Positions 46,973 to 56,682 of a DNA stretch of 64,000 nucleotides are shown here, piece after piece (position 1 is the stretch's first letter; every line of letters starts with the position of its first letter). The notes beneath the pieces were generated by a model. That model saw only the letters and a program-made list of their open reading frames with translations. It was not told where the DNA came from and did no database searches. Both the position numbers and the translations under genes were made by a program. Source of the DNA: JAQVEM01 sp964601205 (lineage in GTDB: Bacteria > Actinomycetota > Humimicrobiia > Humimicrobiales > Humimicrobiaceae); NCBI GenBank assembly GCA_964601205.1, contig CAZRML010000020.1, positions 68,867 to 132,866 of the forward strand, written 5' to 3'.

Positions 46973-48547
46973 ATGGATGAAGACTATATATTATCCAGGA
47001 AAAGAATTTTTAATGCAACTGTTATTGTAATTATAGCTATTTTGCTGTCAAAAATTTCGGGCCTGGTGAGGGACCAGATAATGACAGGCTATTTTGGGGT
47101 TAGTTATGAGACAGATGCTTTTACCTGGGCTGATTATATTCCCAATCTTTTCAGGATTCTATTTGCCGAGAGCCTAATAATTGCTGCGTTTATTCCCATC
47201 TATTCAGCATATTTAAAAAAGAACGAAAAAGAGGAAATAAGTATATTTGTAAATTCTGTTATTAATGTCATAACTCTGGTTTTTATTGTAGTATCTGTAA
47301 TCATATTTATATTTTCTCCGGAGATAGGCTCGCTTCTTTCTAAAATTGCCGGCAACCAGCTGGATGTTTATAAATTCATGATAATGAGCAGAATAATGAT
47401 ATTTTCTCTTGTTATAATGTCTTTATCCAGCCTGGCTACCAGCATACTGAACTCACATAATATTTTTACCGCTCCTTCCCTTGCTCCATTTGTTATGAAT
47501 GTAGTTACCATAATCCTGGTGGTTCTCCTTTCGGGTAACTTTGGAATATACAGCATGGCAATGGGAATAATGGCAGGGTCGGTTGCCCATCTTTTAATAC
47601 AGCTACCGCAGTTAAAAGTGTCACCTTTCAGGTACAGATTTGCTATTGACTTCAGGCATAAGGGGGTAAGAGAGATTTTGTCACTTATGCTTCCCATACT
47701 TTTGAGCCTCGGGGCAGTTCAGCTTAACACCAGCATAGACTATTTCTTTGCATTAAACCTCGGCGGGGGCAACACCACAGCTATGATGTTATCATGGAGG
47801 GTTGCCAATCTGCCTCTCGGCATATTTTCGGTGGCGATAGTGACAGTACTGTATCCCCTGATATCCAGGCAGGCGGCCGTGAATGATGTAAAGGGTATAA
47901 AAGAAAGCTTTTCCCTGGGAGTAAGGGAGATTGGATATGTTATGATACCGGCAACTGCAGGCCTTGTTATATTAAGTTATCCGGTAATAAAAGTTTTATT
48001 TGAGCGCTATAATTTTGTTGCGGCTGATACTAAAAAAGTTGCCTTTATCCTTATGTTTCACAGCCTTGGACTGGTGTTTTTCGGGCTTCTTATGATTCTC
48101 AATCGTGTTTTTTATGCATTTAAAAATGTGAAAACCCCTCTTAAAGTTGCAGGTTTTTCTATAATTATCAATTTATTATTTGACTGGATTTTAATAAAGT
48201 TTATAGGTGTCGGGGGCCTTGCGCTGTCCACTTCACTGGTTGCCTTATGTAATGTTATTATTTTAATAGTAATACTCAGAAAAAAGGTGGGGGGTTTTGG
48301 CGGGAGGAGGATTTTTATATCCTATGGGAAAATTCTTGCCTCGGTGGCTGTAATGAGCACTGCCATATTTTTTTTGTGGAGTTATCTGGAAAAATTTGCA
48401 TACACCGGCCTGTGGCCGCTTATAATTTTTTTATTCCTTACCATTTTTACCGGTATAGGCATATACACAGGCTGCACTGTCCTGTTTAAAATGGAAGAGG
48501 TAAAATTTGTACTGGGCCTGTTTAAAAAATTAGGAAAAAAGCGCTGA
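46973..48547 (+). CDS. murJ: Lipid II flippase MurJ (MviN)
   Basis: Flips lipid II to the outer membrane face for peptidoglycan synthesis. 524 aa, about fourteen helices: LLSKISGLVRDQIM near the N-terminus, YETDAFTWADYIPNLFR, and RRIFAEGLI-like FRILFAESLIIAAFIPIY; FFALNLGGGNTTAM and RVFYAFKNVKTPLK later. Lies between rpsT and lepA, an insertion relative to Streptomyces. Works upstream of RodA/PBP2 at 18-21 kb. Confidence 0.95.
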   Translation: MDEDYILSRKRIFNATVIVIIAILLSKISGLVRDQIMTGYFGVSYETDAFTWADYIPNLFRILFAESLIIAAFIPIYSAYLKKNEKEEISIFVNSVINVITLVFIVVSVIIFIFSPEIGSLLSKIAGNQLDVYKFMIMSRIMIFSLVIMSLSSLATSILNSHNIFTAPSLAPFVMNVVTIILVVLLSGNFGIYSMAMGIMAGSVAHLLIQLPQLKVSPFRYRFAIDFRHKGVREILSLMLPILLSLGAVQLNTSIDYFFALNLGGGNTTAMMLSWRVANLPLGIFSVAIVTVLYPLISRQAAVNDVKGIKESFSLGVREIGYVMIPATAGLVILSYPVIKVLFERYNFVAADTKKVAFILMFHSLGLVFFGLLMILNRVFYAFKNVKTPLKVAGFSIIINLLFDWILIKFIGVGGLALSTSLVALCNVIILIVILRKKVGGFGGRRIFISYGKILASVAVMSTAIFFLWSYLEKFAYTGLWPLIIFLFLTIFTGIGIYTGCTVLFKMEEVKFVLGLFKKLGKKR

Positions 48548-48582
48548 CCATTTAATTATTCATAAAATTATTTTGTTAAGAT

Positions 48583-50394
48583 ATGTTAGACAGTAAGTTA
48601 ATAAGAAATTTTTCAATAATTGCTCATATTGACCACGGCAAATCAACGCTGGCAGATAGGATTTTAGAAATAACCGAAACTGTGAGCCGCAGAGATATGC
48701 TGGAGCAATTTCTTGATGACATGGAACTTGAGAGGGAACGCGGCATTACTATAAAGGCGCATTCGGTGAGAGTGCTTTATAATTCGCCTTCAGACGGCAG
48801 GCAGTATATTTTTAATTTGATTGATACTCCCGGACATGTTGATTTTAGTTATGAAGTTTCCAGAAGCCTGGCTGCCTGCGAAGGGGCAATACTGGTAGTT
48901 GACGCAACCCAGGGAATCCAGGCCCAGACACTGGCCAATGTTTATCTCGCGACAGATAATAACCTGGAGATAATTCCGGTTATAAACAAGATTGACTTAA
49001 AGAGTGCAAGAATTGATGAAGTAGCAATGGAGCTGGGAGCGATTATCGGTGTCAGTAAAGATAGAATACTCAGGGTAAGCGCAAAAACAGGCTATGGAAT
49101 AGAGGAAATACTTGAAAGAATAATAACCGATATACCGCCGCCGTCGGGCAGCGCTGACCAGCCTCTCCGGGCTTTAATATTTGATTCACAATACGACCCC
49201 TACAGGGGAGTGGTGGTGCTTATAAGGGTGGTAAATGGCTGTATAAGCAGGGGAAACAAAATTAAGTTTATGGGGGAGAATCTTACCAGCGAAGTTGAAG
49301 AAGCGGGGATATTCGGACCCCACATGATAGAAAAAGAAATGCTTACCGCAGGGGAAGTTGGCTATATTATTACCGGCATCAGGGAAGTGGGGAATATAAT
49401 GGTCGGGGATACAATAACTTTATTAAAAAATCCTGCAGCCAGAAGTCTCTCCGGATATAAAAAACCAAAACCGATGGTTTACTGCGGTTTATTTCCCCTG
49501 GAGGGCGGAGACTATGAGAATTTAAGGGATGCGCTGGGGAAGCTTTCACTTAATGATTCCTCCCTTGATTATACACCGGAGTCCTCCGGCGCTCTTGGCT
49601 TTGGTTTCAGGTGCGGATTCCTGGGGCTCCTGCACATGGAAATAATAAAAGAGAGGCTTGAAAGAGAATATAAATTAAAGCTTATAACATCCTCTCCAAA
49701 TGTGGCCTACAGAATCACAAAGACTGATAACTCGGTGGTGGAGGTTAAAAAGCCTTCTGATTTTCCCGAGCAGGAAAAATTAATAAAAATAGAGGAGCCA
49801 TATGTAAATGCAACCATAATTACGCCAAAAGACTATATCGGAGATGTTATGAAACTGGCAAATCAGAAGAGGGGGGATTTTAAGGATATGCAGTATATCT
49901 CCCCCGAAAGAGTGGAAATTAAATACGCCCTGCCGCTTTCAGAAATAATCGTTGATTTTTTTAACCTCTTAAAATCAGCAACTTCCGGTTTTGCCTCGCT
50001 TGATTATGAGTTTCTTGAATACCGGGCCTCTGACCTGGTAAGGCTGGATATGCTGGTTGCGGGAGATAAAGTTAATGAACTATCCACTATAGTGCACAGG
50101 GAGAAGGCCTATGCGGCAGGAAGGGAAATGGCGCAGAAGTTAAGGAAACTGATACCAAGGCAGAATTTTGAAGTGCCTGTTCAGGCTTCCATCGGCAAGA
50201 GGATCATAGCAAAGGAAAGGGTAGCCCCGTACAGGAAAGACGTTACTGCAGGCCTTTATGGCGGCGACATAACCAGGAAAAGAAAGGTTCTTGAAAAACA
50301 AAAAATGGGTAAGAAGAAAATGAAAAAGATCGGCAAAGTTGAGATACCGGAGGAAGCTTTTATGAGCTTTTACAGGCTGGATGTCAATAAATAA
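48583..50394 (+). CDS. lepA: Elongation factor 4 (LepA)
   Basis: Ribosome-associated GTPase implicated in back-translocation and 30S biogenesis. 603 aa: IAHIDHGKSTLADRI, RGITIKAHSV, IDTPGHVDFSYEVSR, NKIDLKSARIDE, and the LepA-specific C-terminal domain with VPVQASIGKRIIA, DVTAGLYGGDITRKRK. ATG 48583 has no clear SD. Ends the conserved core-gene region. Confidence 0.97.
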   Translation: MLDSKLIRNFSIIAHIDHGKSTLADRILEITETVSRRDMLEQFLDDMELERERGITIKAHSVRVLYNSPSDGRQYIFNLIDTPGHVDFSYEVSRSLAACEGAILVVDATQGIQAQTLANVYLATDNNLEIIPVINKIDLKSARIDEVAMELGAIIGVSKDRILRVSAKTGYGIEEILERIITDIPPPSGSADQPLRALIFDSQYDPYRGVVVLIRVVNGCISRGNKIKFMGENLTSEVEEAGIFGPHMIEKEMLTAGEVGYIITGIREVGNIMVGDTITLLKNPAARSLSGYKKPKPMVYCGLFPLEGGDYENLRDALGKLSLNDSSLDYTPESSGALGFGFRCGFLGLLHMEIIKERLEREYKLKLITSSPNVAYRITKTDNSVVEVKKPSDFPEQEKLIKIEEPYVNATIITPKDYIGDVMKLANQKRGDFKDMQYISPERVEIKYALPLSEIIVDFFNLLKSATSGFASLDYEFLEYRASDLVRLDMLVAGDKVNELSTIVHREKAYAAGREMAQKLRKLIPRQNFEVPVQASIGKRIIAKERVAPYRKDVTAGLYGGDITRKRKVLEKQKMGKKKMKKIGKVEIPEEAFMSFYRLDVNK

Positions 50395-50533
50395 GTAGTT
50401 TGTGCGTATCCATAAGCAATAGTAGCCTATTTAATTATCCATAAAATATGTTTTATAAGTTGGCTTATTCTGGTAGAATTCAAGTGAATTTAAGGAAGTT
50501 TATTAAAATGTAAAATGGGCTGAAGGGAGAATA

Positions 50534-51052
50534 ATGAAAAAGATAATTCCACTGGCTTTAATAATGAGCCTTCTGGTTTCTGTGCTCTTCTTTTCTGGTG
50601 GTTGTAACCCCGGAGAAAAGATTGCCGAGGAAATTACTGAAAGAGCTATTGAACAGGGCAGCGGAGCCGATGTGGATATAAGTGAGGATGAAATGACCAT
50701 AAAGACAGATGAAGGTGAAACTACTATCGGTAGCGGAACCGAATTACCGGATGATTTTCCGTCAGCTGTTCCCGTATACCCTGATATGCAGATTTTAAAT
50801 TCTTCTAAGGTTACACAGGATGGGAAGGCAGCTTTTACCATTGGAGCAGAAACTACTGATTCTCATGATAAAGTAGTTGGCTGGTATAAAAGCGAGCTTG
50901 GAAACTGGAAAATTGACAGTGAATTTACTTCTGAGAGCGATGGCCTGAAGTATACCATGGTTACTGCAAGTAATGATGCTTATAATTTATGGATGCAGTT
51001 TACAGAAGAGGAAGGCAAAAACTACATAATGCTGTCTGTAGAGGAAAAGTAA
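50534..51052 (+). CDS. Putative lipoprotein of unknown function
   Basis: 172 aa. Type II signal peptide with lipobox FSGGC (Cys about 24), then an acidic Thr/Glu-rich linker and a compact domain with ELPDDFPSAVPVYPDMQI and VVGWYKSELGNWKID. The FPxxVPVYP segment recurs in secreted proteins of uncharacterised function in other bacteria. GAAGGGAG precedes ATG 50534. Monocistronic: a terminator follows at 51169. Confidence 0.8.
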   Translation: MKKIIPLALIMSLLVSVLFFSGGCNPGEKIAEEITERAIEQGSGADVDISEDEMTIKTDEGETTIGSGTELPDDFPSAVPVYPDMQILNSSKVTQDGKAAFTIGAETTDSHDKVVGWYKSELGNWKIDSEFTSESDGLKYTMVTASNDAYNLWMQFTEEEGKNYIMLSVEEK

Positions 51053-51168
51053 TATATTTAAAATAAGAGCCGGATAGTTATATAAAATTCTAATTTTATA
51101 GATATCGGGAAATGTAAGTATCCCGTAGTAATAAAACACAAATAACAGGGTAGGGATAATAAAATAGA

Positions 51169-51199
51169 AAAGCAGCCTGAATAAGGCTGCTTTTTTATT
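51169..51199 (+). terminator. Rho-independent terminator
   Basis: AAAGCAGCCT / AGGCTGCTTT forms a 10-bp stem with a 5-nt loop followed by a T-run; it ends the lipoprotein transcript and insulates the fhs leader. Confidence 0.85.
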
Positions 51200-51321
51200 T
51201 TGATTTTTACAGGTGTATATAATATAATTTCACGCATCAGCTATCTTTGTTTCAATATATAGCTTCATTTTCTGATATTTTTATAATTGTTTAGTGGTTT
51301 TAGGAAAATAAATTCTGAATT

Positions 51322-51406
51322 GCCGGTCTGGCATAAGCCCGGCACGCGGGGGCCCGGAACCTGCGGCAGATGCATGGTAAATCTAAAAGAAAACCACGGC
51401 GGGAGA
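51322..51406 (+). promoter_or_regulatory. GC-rich structured leader element upstream of fhs
   Basis: An 85-nt GC-rich island inside a 340-nt AT-rich leader. Hairpin 1: GCCG/CGGC plus GGC/GCC around an ATAA tetraloop (51322-51343). Hairpin 2: CGCGGG/CCTGCG (51345-51365). An AGAT/ATCT stem and a GCGGGAG segment follow. The position suggests a riboswitch-like element for one-carbon metabolism; it does not match the ZTP (pfl) or THF consensus as I remember them. Confidence 0.45.
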
Positions 51407-51539
51407 ATATTTTATAAATAAGTGTTAACTGGAGAACAGTTTTTATCCTTATTCTGGAGTAAAAATATCTCTGATATATAAAAGAGTATATTACTCAGTA
51501 TAAAAAAATTTATTTTTAAAAAGGGAAGAAAGGAATTTT

Positions 51540-53237
51540 ATGAAGAGCGATATTGAAATTGCCCAGTCGGCTGAAATGAATCATATTAAAGAAATTGCCG
51601 GGATGATAGGTCTTAAAGAAGAATACCTGGAGCTATATGGAAATTATAAGGCAAAGGTAAAACTGGAAGTTTTAGAAGATTTCAAAGATAAGCCGGATGG
51701 CAAGTATATTGACGTTACTGCAATTACCCCCACTCCTTTAGGAGAAGGAAAAACAGTAACAACTATCGGGCTGAGTATGGCATTAAATAAGATAGGGAAA
51801 AAGACCATAACCTGTATAAGACAGCCTTCACTCGGTCCTGTGTTTGGCATAAAAGGAGGAGCAGCAGGCGGCGGATACTCACAGGTTCTTCCCATGGAAG
51901 ATTTTAATCTTCATTTAACCGGTGACACTCATGCTGTTGGAGTTGCCCATAATCTTCTGGCGGCATTTCTTGACACTCACATCATGAAAGGGAATAAACT
52001 CAATATAGACCCCTTCAGCATTACCTTAAACAGGGTTGTTGACGTGAGCGATAGGGCGTTAAGAAACATTATAATAGGCCTGGGCGGGCCTTTAAACGGT
52101 GTCCCGAGAGAAACGGGATATGATATAACCGTTGCTTCTGAAGTGATGGCTATTCTTGCCCTGACTACGGGGCTCAAGGACATTCGCAAAAGACTGGCAA
52201 GAATGGTAATAGGCTCTACCTATGATGGTGAGCCTGTAACCGCCGAGGATTTAAAATGTGCCGGTTCCATGACCGTTCTCCTTAAAGATGCAATAAAGCC
52301 CAATCTTCTTCAAACCATTGAACACACACCCTGCTTTGTTCATGCCGGTCCCTTTGCAAATATAGCGCACGGTAATAGCTCGGTACTGGCGGACCAGATA
52401 GCAATAAAGATGGGAGATTATGTGGTAACCGAAAGTGGTTTTGGTGCTGATTGCGGAGCCGAAAAATTTATGAATATTAAGTGCAGGTATTCAGGGTTAA
52501 AGCCAGATGCTGTGGTTATAGTGGCTACAGTAAGGGCATTAAAAATGCACGGCGGTGTGTTTGAATTTATTCCCGGTAAGGGCGTTGACACCAATCTCAT
52601 GAATAAGCCTGATGTTGAAGGAGTGATAAAAGGATGCAGCAACCTGGAAAAAATGATAGAGAATATGAAGCTTTTTGGAGTACCTGTAGTAGTGGCCATA
52701 AATCATTTTGAGACAGATTCGGAAGAAGAGATAGAAGCTATCAGGGAAAGTTCCATTAATGCAGGAGCAGAGGATGCTGTTGTTAGCAAAGTATGGCTGA
52801 ATGGAGGAAATGGTGGATTGGAGCTGGCTGAGGCTGTGGCCAGGGCAGCAGAAAAGAAATCAGAATTTAAATTTCTTTATCCGCTGGATTGGCCGATAAG
52901 GAAGAAGATTGAGGAAATTGCAACCAAAATCTACGGGGCAGATGGAGTAGATTATCTCCCGGAGGCTGAAAGCAAGATAGAATTGTATACCAGACAGGGA
53001 TTTGATAAAATGCCTGTCTGCATGGCAAAAACCCATCTTTCCCTGAGCCATGACCCGCAGCTTAAAGGGAGACCTACAGGATTCACTGTACCAATAAGGG
53101 ATGTAAGGGCGTCCGTGGGCGCGGGATTCCTGTATCCTCTGCTGGGAACGATGAGAACCATGCCCGGGCTGCCGGAAGTTCCGGCAGGAACAAAAGTAGA
53201 CATAGACGAAGATGGTAATATTGTGGGATTGTTTTAG
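51540..53237 (+). CDS. fhs: Formate--tetrahydrofolate ligase
   Basis: ATP-dependent synthesis of 10-formyl-THF from formate; step of the methyl branch of the Wood-Ljungdahl pathway and of one-carbon metabolism. 565 aa: TPTPLGEGKTVTTIGLSM (P-loop-like), RQPSLGPVFGIKGGAAGGGY, NLHLTGDTHAVG, ESGFGADCGAEKFMNIKC and FTVPIRDVRASVGAGFLYP. AAAGGAA precedes ATG 51540. Followed by folD 75 nt later. Confidence 0.97.
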   Translation: MKSDIEIAQSAEMNHIKEIAGMIGLKEEYLELYGNYKAKVKLEVLEDFKDKPDGKYIDVTAITPTPLGEGKTVTTIGLSMALNKIGKKTITCIRQPSLGPVFGIKGGAAGGGYSQVLPMEDFNLHLTGDTHAVGVAHNLLAAFLDTHIMKGNKLNIDPFSITLNRVVDVSDRALRNIIIGLGGPLNGVPRETGYDITVASEVMAILALTTGLKDIRKRLARMVIGSTYDGEPVTAEDLKCAGSMTVLLKDAIKPNLLQTIEHTPCFVHAGPFANIAHGNSSVLADQIAIKMGDYVVTESGFGADCGAEKFMNIKCRYSGLKPDAVVIVATVRALKMHGGVFEFIPGKGVDTNLMNKPDVEGVIKGCSNLEKMIENMKLFGVPVVVAINHFETDSEEEIEAIRESSINAGAEDAVVSKVWLNGGNGGLELAEAVARAAEKKSEFKFLYPLDWPIRKKIEEIATKIYGADGVDYLPEAESKIELYTRQGFDKMPVCMAKTHLSLSHDPQLKGRPTGFTVPIRDVRASVGAGFLYPLLGTMRTMPGLPEVPAGTKVDIDEDGNIVGLF

Positions 53238-53312
53238 TGATAGAGTTTTAATTTAAAATGTACAATTTAGGATATAATTTTTTGTGTTTTATTGAAATCT
53301 TTAATAATAGGG

Positions 53313-54239
53313 GTGATTAAAATAGCCAGATTAATTGATGGAAAAAAGATATCAGAGGATATTAAGAAGGAAGTAGCTGAAGAAGCTAAAGAATTTAAAA
53401 AAAACAGTAATATTACACCGGGCCTGGCGGTAATACTGGTGGGGGAAAACCCTGCTTCAAAGGTGTATGTAAGCAGCAAGCAGAAGGCATGTGATGAGGC
53501 CGGATTCTACTCCGAGACCATAAAGATGGATGAGGATGTGTCTACCGGTGATATACTGAACGAGCTCCACAACCTCAATAATAGAAGGGACATACACGGC
53601 ATGCTGGTACAGCTTCCGCTGCCCCCTCATATAGATAACGCAAAAGTCCTGGAATCTATATATCCCGAGAAGGATGTGGACGGATTTCATCCTGTAAATA
53701 TCGGGAAACTGGTGGCGCAGCAGGAGTGCCTGGTCCCGGCTACCCCATCCGGTATAATAGAGATGCTGAAAAGGGAAAATATTACTATAAGCGGCAAAAA
53801 CGCTACCGTGGTGGGCCGCAGTAAAATAGTGGGAAAACCTGTAGCAATGCTTCTGTTAAATGAGAATGCCACGGTTACTATATGCCACAGTAAAACCAGA
53901 GATTTGAGATCCGCTACGCTCAGTGCGGATATTATTGTCGCCGCTACCGGCCTTCCTTATTTAATTAAAGAAGATATGGTTAAGGAGGGTGCAGTGGTTA
54001 TAGATGTGGGAATTAACAGGATAAGCAAAGATAAAGCAGATAGCGCGCTTCTGGAATGGAGAAAAGAAGACTTTGAAAAGAAGGGCGTTACCCTGATTGG
54101 AGATGTGGACTTCTTGAGAGTAGAGCCCAGAGCAGGCTACATAACTCCGGTTCCGGGGGGAGTGGGCCCTATGACCATTGCCATGCTTCTTAAAAATACT
54201 TTAAAAGCAGCAAAAATGCAGGCGGGTCAAGGTAAATAA
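53313..54239 (+). CDS. folD: Methylene-THF dehydrogenase / methenyl-THF cyclohydrolase FolD
   Basis: Bifunctional interconversion of 10-formyl-, methenyl- and methylene-THF. 308 aa from GTG 53313: YVSSKQKACDEAGF with the catalytic Lys, VQLPLPPHID, DGFHPVNIGKL, PATPSGIIEML, VVGRSKIVGKPVAMLL, and ITPVPGGVGPMT. The frame opens at TTG 53292 without SD; GTG 53313 follows AATAGGG. With fhs it forms a complete formate-to-methylene-THF route. Confidence 0.95.
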   Translation: MIKIARLIDGKKISEDIKKEVAEEAKEFKKNSNITPGLAVILVGENPASKVYVSSKQKACDEAGFYSETIKMDEDVSTGDILNELHNLNNRRDIHGMLVQLPLPPHIDNAKVLESIYPEKDVDGFHPVNIGKLVAQQECLVPATPSGIIEMLKRENITISGKNATVVGRSKIVGKPVAMLLLNENATVTICHSKTRDLRSATLSADIIVAATGLPYLIKEDMVKEGAVVIDVGINRISKDKADSALLEWRKEDFEKKGVTLIGDVDFLRVEPRAGYITPVPGGVGPMTIAMLLKNTLKAAKMQAGQGK

Positions 54240-54345
54240 AAAGCAGGAATTACTAATTAAAAACGGGGCATTAACACACCGGTGTCCGGATAAAATATAG
54301 GGCACCGGAAGAATAAGCTTTCGATGTTTAAATGACAGAGCAATA

Positions 54346-55407
54346 TTATCTGAGCAATATAATCTGGTCATTTATTTTAAATATAAAAATTATCTGGAAC
54401 AGCAGTATCAGGACAAAGCACGCGCACATCAGTATTCTTGGTAACATGCGGCTGTAGATTTTATTCGGATTGGTCCTGGAAATAGAATTTATTCTGTTTC
54501 TTAATTTAATCCTGTCAAATAAATTAAATGGTGAGATTGAAGATTGGCCGGTTCTTCCTGAAGCATGTTTTGAAACAGGACTGAATTTCATTTTTAAAAT
54601 GATATTTAGAATACTTTTTGATATTTCCTTTTTGGATTTGCCCGAGTACCTTAACACAAGCTTATCACTGTCTTTTTCCTGTTCGCACCTTATCAGCTGA
54701 TAGGCGATATAGGCAAAAGGATTAAAAAATAAAAGGTCTCTTAATATTAACGCTATCCATCCGGTAATATTATCTTTTCGTTTAATATGTGATAGTTCGT
54801 GCTGTATCAAAACTTCTTTTTCATTTAAAGTCAGTCTTTCCATTAAATTTGGTGATAAAAAAACAGTATAATTTTTTATCCCGGCAACAAAGGGCGAGGA
54901 ATAATCCCTGTGGGTAAGACTTACGGCAGGTATCTTAATATTTATTTTACCGGTATAGCTATCCATGATGTTATATATCTCCGGCACATCTTTTCTAAAA
55001 ACCGTCTCTTCATAAGACAGTTCCCTGTAAAAGAAAAGAATATTGAGCCATCTTGCTATGAGTACAAAAATAATGATTACAGATACCGAGGAAAGGATAA
55101 AATAATTAATTTCAGAAATAAGATGCGGGCTTTTTTCAGAAATATCAAAATCTCTGACTATATTGTTCGGGTCGGGCAGCCTTAGCAAACCCGCAAACGT
55201 CCTTGACTGAAGATACTGCCCGGCGTTATTGATTTTTTCTGCAACAATTATAAATGGTTTTATAAGTGGTATGAAAAAAAATAATATTCTTATGTTTGAA
55301 TCCTTTATCCTGAACACAGAAAGGAAAAACAGGACCAGAACCAGGCTTGCGAAGCTTGTATAAATAATGGGTATAATATAGTTTATCAGTACCTTTGAAA
55401 AAAACAT
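54346..55407 (-). CDS. M56-family (BlaR1/MecR1-like) membrane metallopeptidase
   Basis: 353 aa. About four membrane helices and a zinc-peptidase site HELSH (203-207) with downstream EQEKDSDKLVL supplying the third ligand. BlaR1-type proteins cleave BlaI-type repressors after sensing beta-lactams, but this one ends with a last membrane helix and has no extracellular penicillin-binding sensor domain, so its stimulus must come from elsewhere. A BlaI-family gene lies 236 nt upstream on the same strand. Confidence 0.9.
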   Translation of the reverse strand: MFFSKVLINYIIPIIYTSFASLVLVLFFLSVFRIKDSNIRILFFFIPLIKPFIIVAEKINNAGQYLQSRTFAGLLRLPDPNNIVRDFDISEKSPHLISEINYFILSSVSVIIIFVLIARWLNILFFYRELSYEETVFRKDVPEIYNIMDSYTGKINIKIPAVSLTHRDYSSPFVAGIKNYTVFLSPNLMERLTLNEKEVLIQHELSHIKRKDNITGWIALILRDLLFFNPFAYIAYQLIRCEQEKDSDKLVLRYSGKSKKEISKSILNIILKMKFSPVSKHASGRTGQSSISPFNLFDRIKLRNRINSISRTNPNKIYSRMLPRILMCACFVLILLFQIIFIFKINDQIILLR

Positions 55408-55643
55408 AAAACCGGATAATTATATAATAATACTAAAGATGAGCATAGCCCATCTTTATTCTAATAACAGAAATAAAAACAAAAAATAAACAGTTTCTAA
55501 AATATATTATTAGCCAATGCCCTATAGTAGCAGAAAATATTCCGGCCTGTATCCCATGTAATTTCTATGCAGTCTTTACCTGAAATAAGCTAACCGGATA
55601 CTCTGCAGGATTTCAGGTAAATTCAGTAGATATAACCACGTTT

Positions 55644-56081
55644 CTAGTATTTATCTATTTCTTTTAATAACTTTTCTATTCCTTCTCTGGATATATTTTT
55701 GCTATCAGATAGGAATTTGGAAACCATGCCACTTGTACTTTCCTCAAGCAATTTCTCGGAGACTGATTTTATTATTCTTTTTGAAAGCTCCTTTTTGTCA
55801 ACTGCGGCAGAATAAAGGTAAGTTTTGGAAGTTTTATCCTGCTTTAGCAGACCTTTCTCTGAAAGAGTGGTCATTGTTGACATTACGGTGGTATAGGGAA
55901 TGAATCCATGTTCCTTGCTTTCAATTTCTTTTCGGAGCATGTCTTCGTGCACTTCCCTGACTGTCACTCTGCCCTTTTTCCAGATGATTTTCATGATCTC
56001 AGCTTCCAGATTGCTTATGCTGTTCAGGCCATTTATCCCTATTTCTTCTGACTTCTTCTTAACTTCGTCACTTTTAGCCAT
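55644..56081 (-). CDS. BlaI/MecI/CopY-family transcriptional repressor
   Basis: 145 aa (149 from GTG 56093). Winged-helix DNA-binding domain: LEAEIMKIIWKKGRVTVREV, IPYTTVMSTMTTLSEKGLL, then a C-terminal dimerisation helix region. The N-terminal extension is Lys-rich. It probably pairs with the M56 peptidase just downstream to form a proteolytically controlled switch; the target genes are unknown, and no beta-lactamase is in the window. I see no clear TACA/TGTA dyad upstream. Confidence 0.9.
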   Translation of the reverse strand: MAKSDEVKKKSEEIGINGLNSISNLEAEIMKIIWKKGRVTVREVHEDMLRKEIESKEHGFIPYTTVMSTMTTLSEKGLLKQDKTSKTYLYSAAVDKKELSKRIIKSVSEKLLEESTSGMVSKFLSDSKNISREGIEKLLKEIDKY

Positions 56082-56124
56082 TTTTGTCACCAACCCTCAT
56101 TTTTGTATGTTTGTTATCGTCTAA

Positions 56125-56682
56125 ATAAAGCTTGAAATACTTTATATTATTTTAAAGTAAAAATCAAATTAACTTATTAATTTATATTTACAGCAAATAT
56201 TGAAATATTTTTTTATCCATTTTAACCAAAAATTATAAAAATGATGATATTAATATATAATATTATTATAGTATATTGTATATGCTAACATATAATGAGT
56301 AGTAAATAAATTTTTTTTTCTTTCTTGCCAGCTGGGTAATGATTACCATGCAGTAATTGCCATACCCGCAATGCCTGCAATTACTATAAGATTATCAGAC
56401 AAATCATTGATAAAGCTGGTAAATATAAGATAAGTTATGTTGTAATTAATTTTCAGGGTATTAAAAATGTAAATACACTACGGTATAAGCGGCGGGCAGA
56501 ATATTTGCTTCCGGGTATTCTTAAAGGTACCTGATTTATCCGGTTTTAGGCTGGAGATACGGGTTTTAAAAATGTGTTCCGTTTTTAGCCAAAAGAGTGT
56601 AAACTCTATAAAGCAAAGCCGGCATAGGCCAGCAGAAATATTAATAGAAAAATGGCTAAAGATATTGAATAGATTTTTGTAA
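56125..56682. other. 558-nt gene-free region
   Basis: AT-rich DNA between the BlaI-type gene and the solute-binding gene. No open frame of note on either strand and no tRNA-like fold; only short imperfect dyads. It presumably carries the promoters of both divergent genes. Confidence 0.6.

Noticed and set aside
51322..51406. ZTP, THF or SAM riboswitch assignment for the fhs leader
   Set aside because: The position fits, but the conserved cores of these classes are not present as I know them; left as an unassigned structured leader.
54470..55185. Plus-strand open frames opposite the M56 peptidase
   Set aside because: They have no recognisable motifs and lie antisense to a gene with a clear HELSH site.
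56610..56640. GCAAAGCC-containing stretch resembling part of a c-di-GMP-I riboswitch
   Set aside because: The upstream GCACAGGGCAAACC half and the tetraloop-receptor parts are missing; chance similarity.
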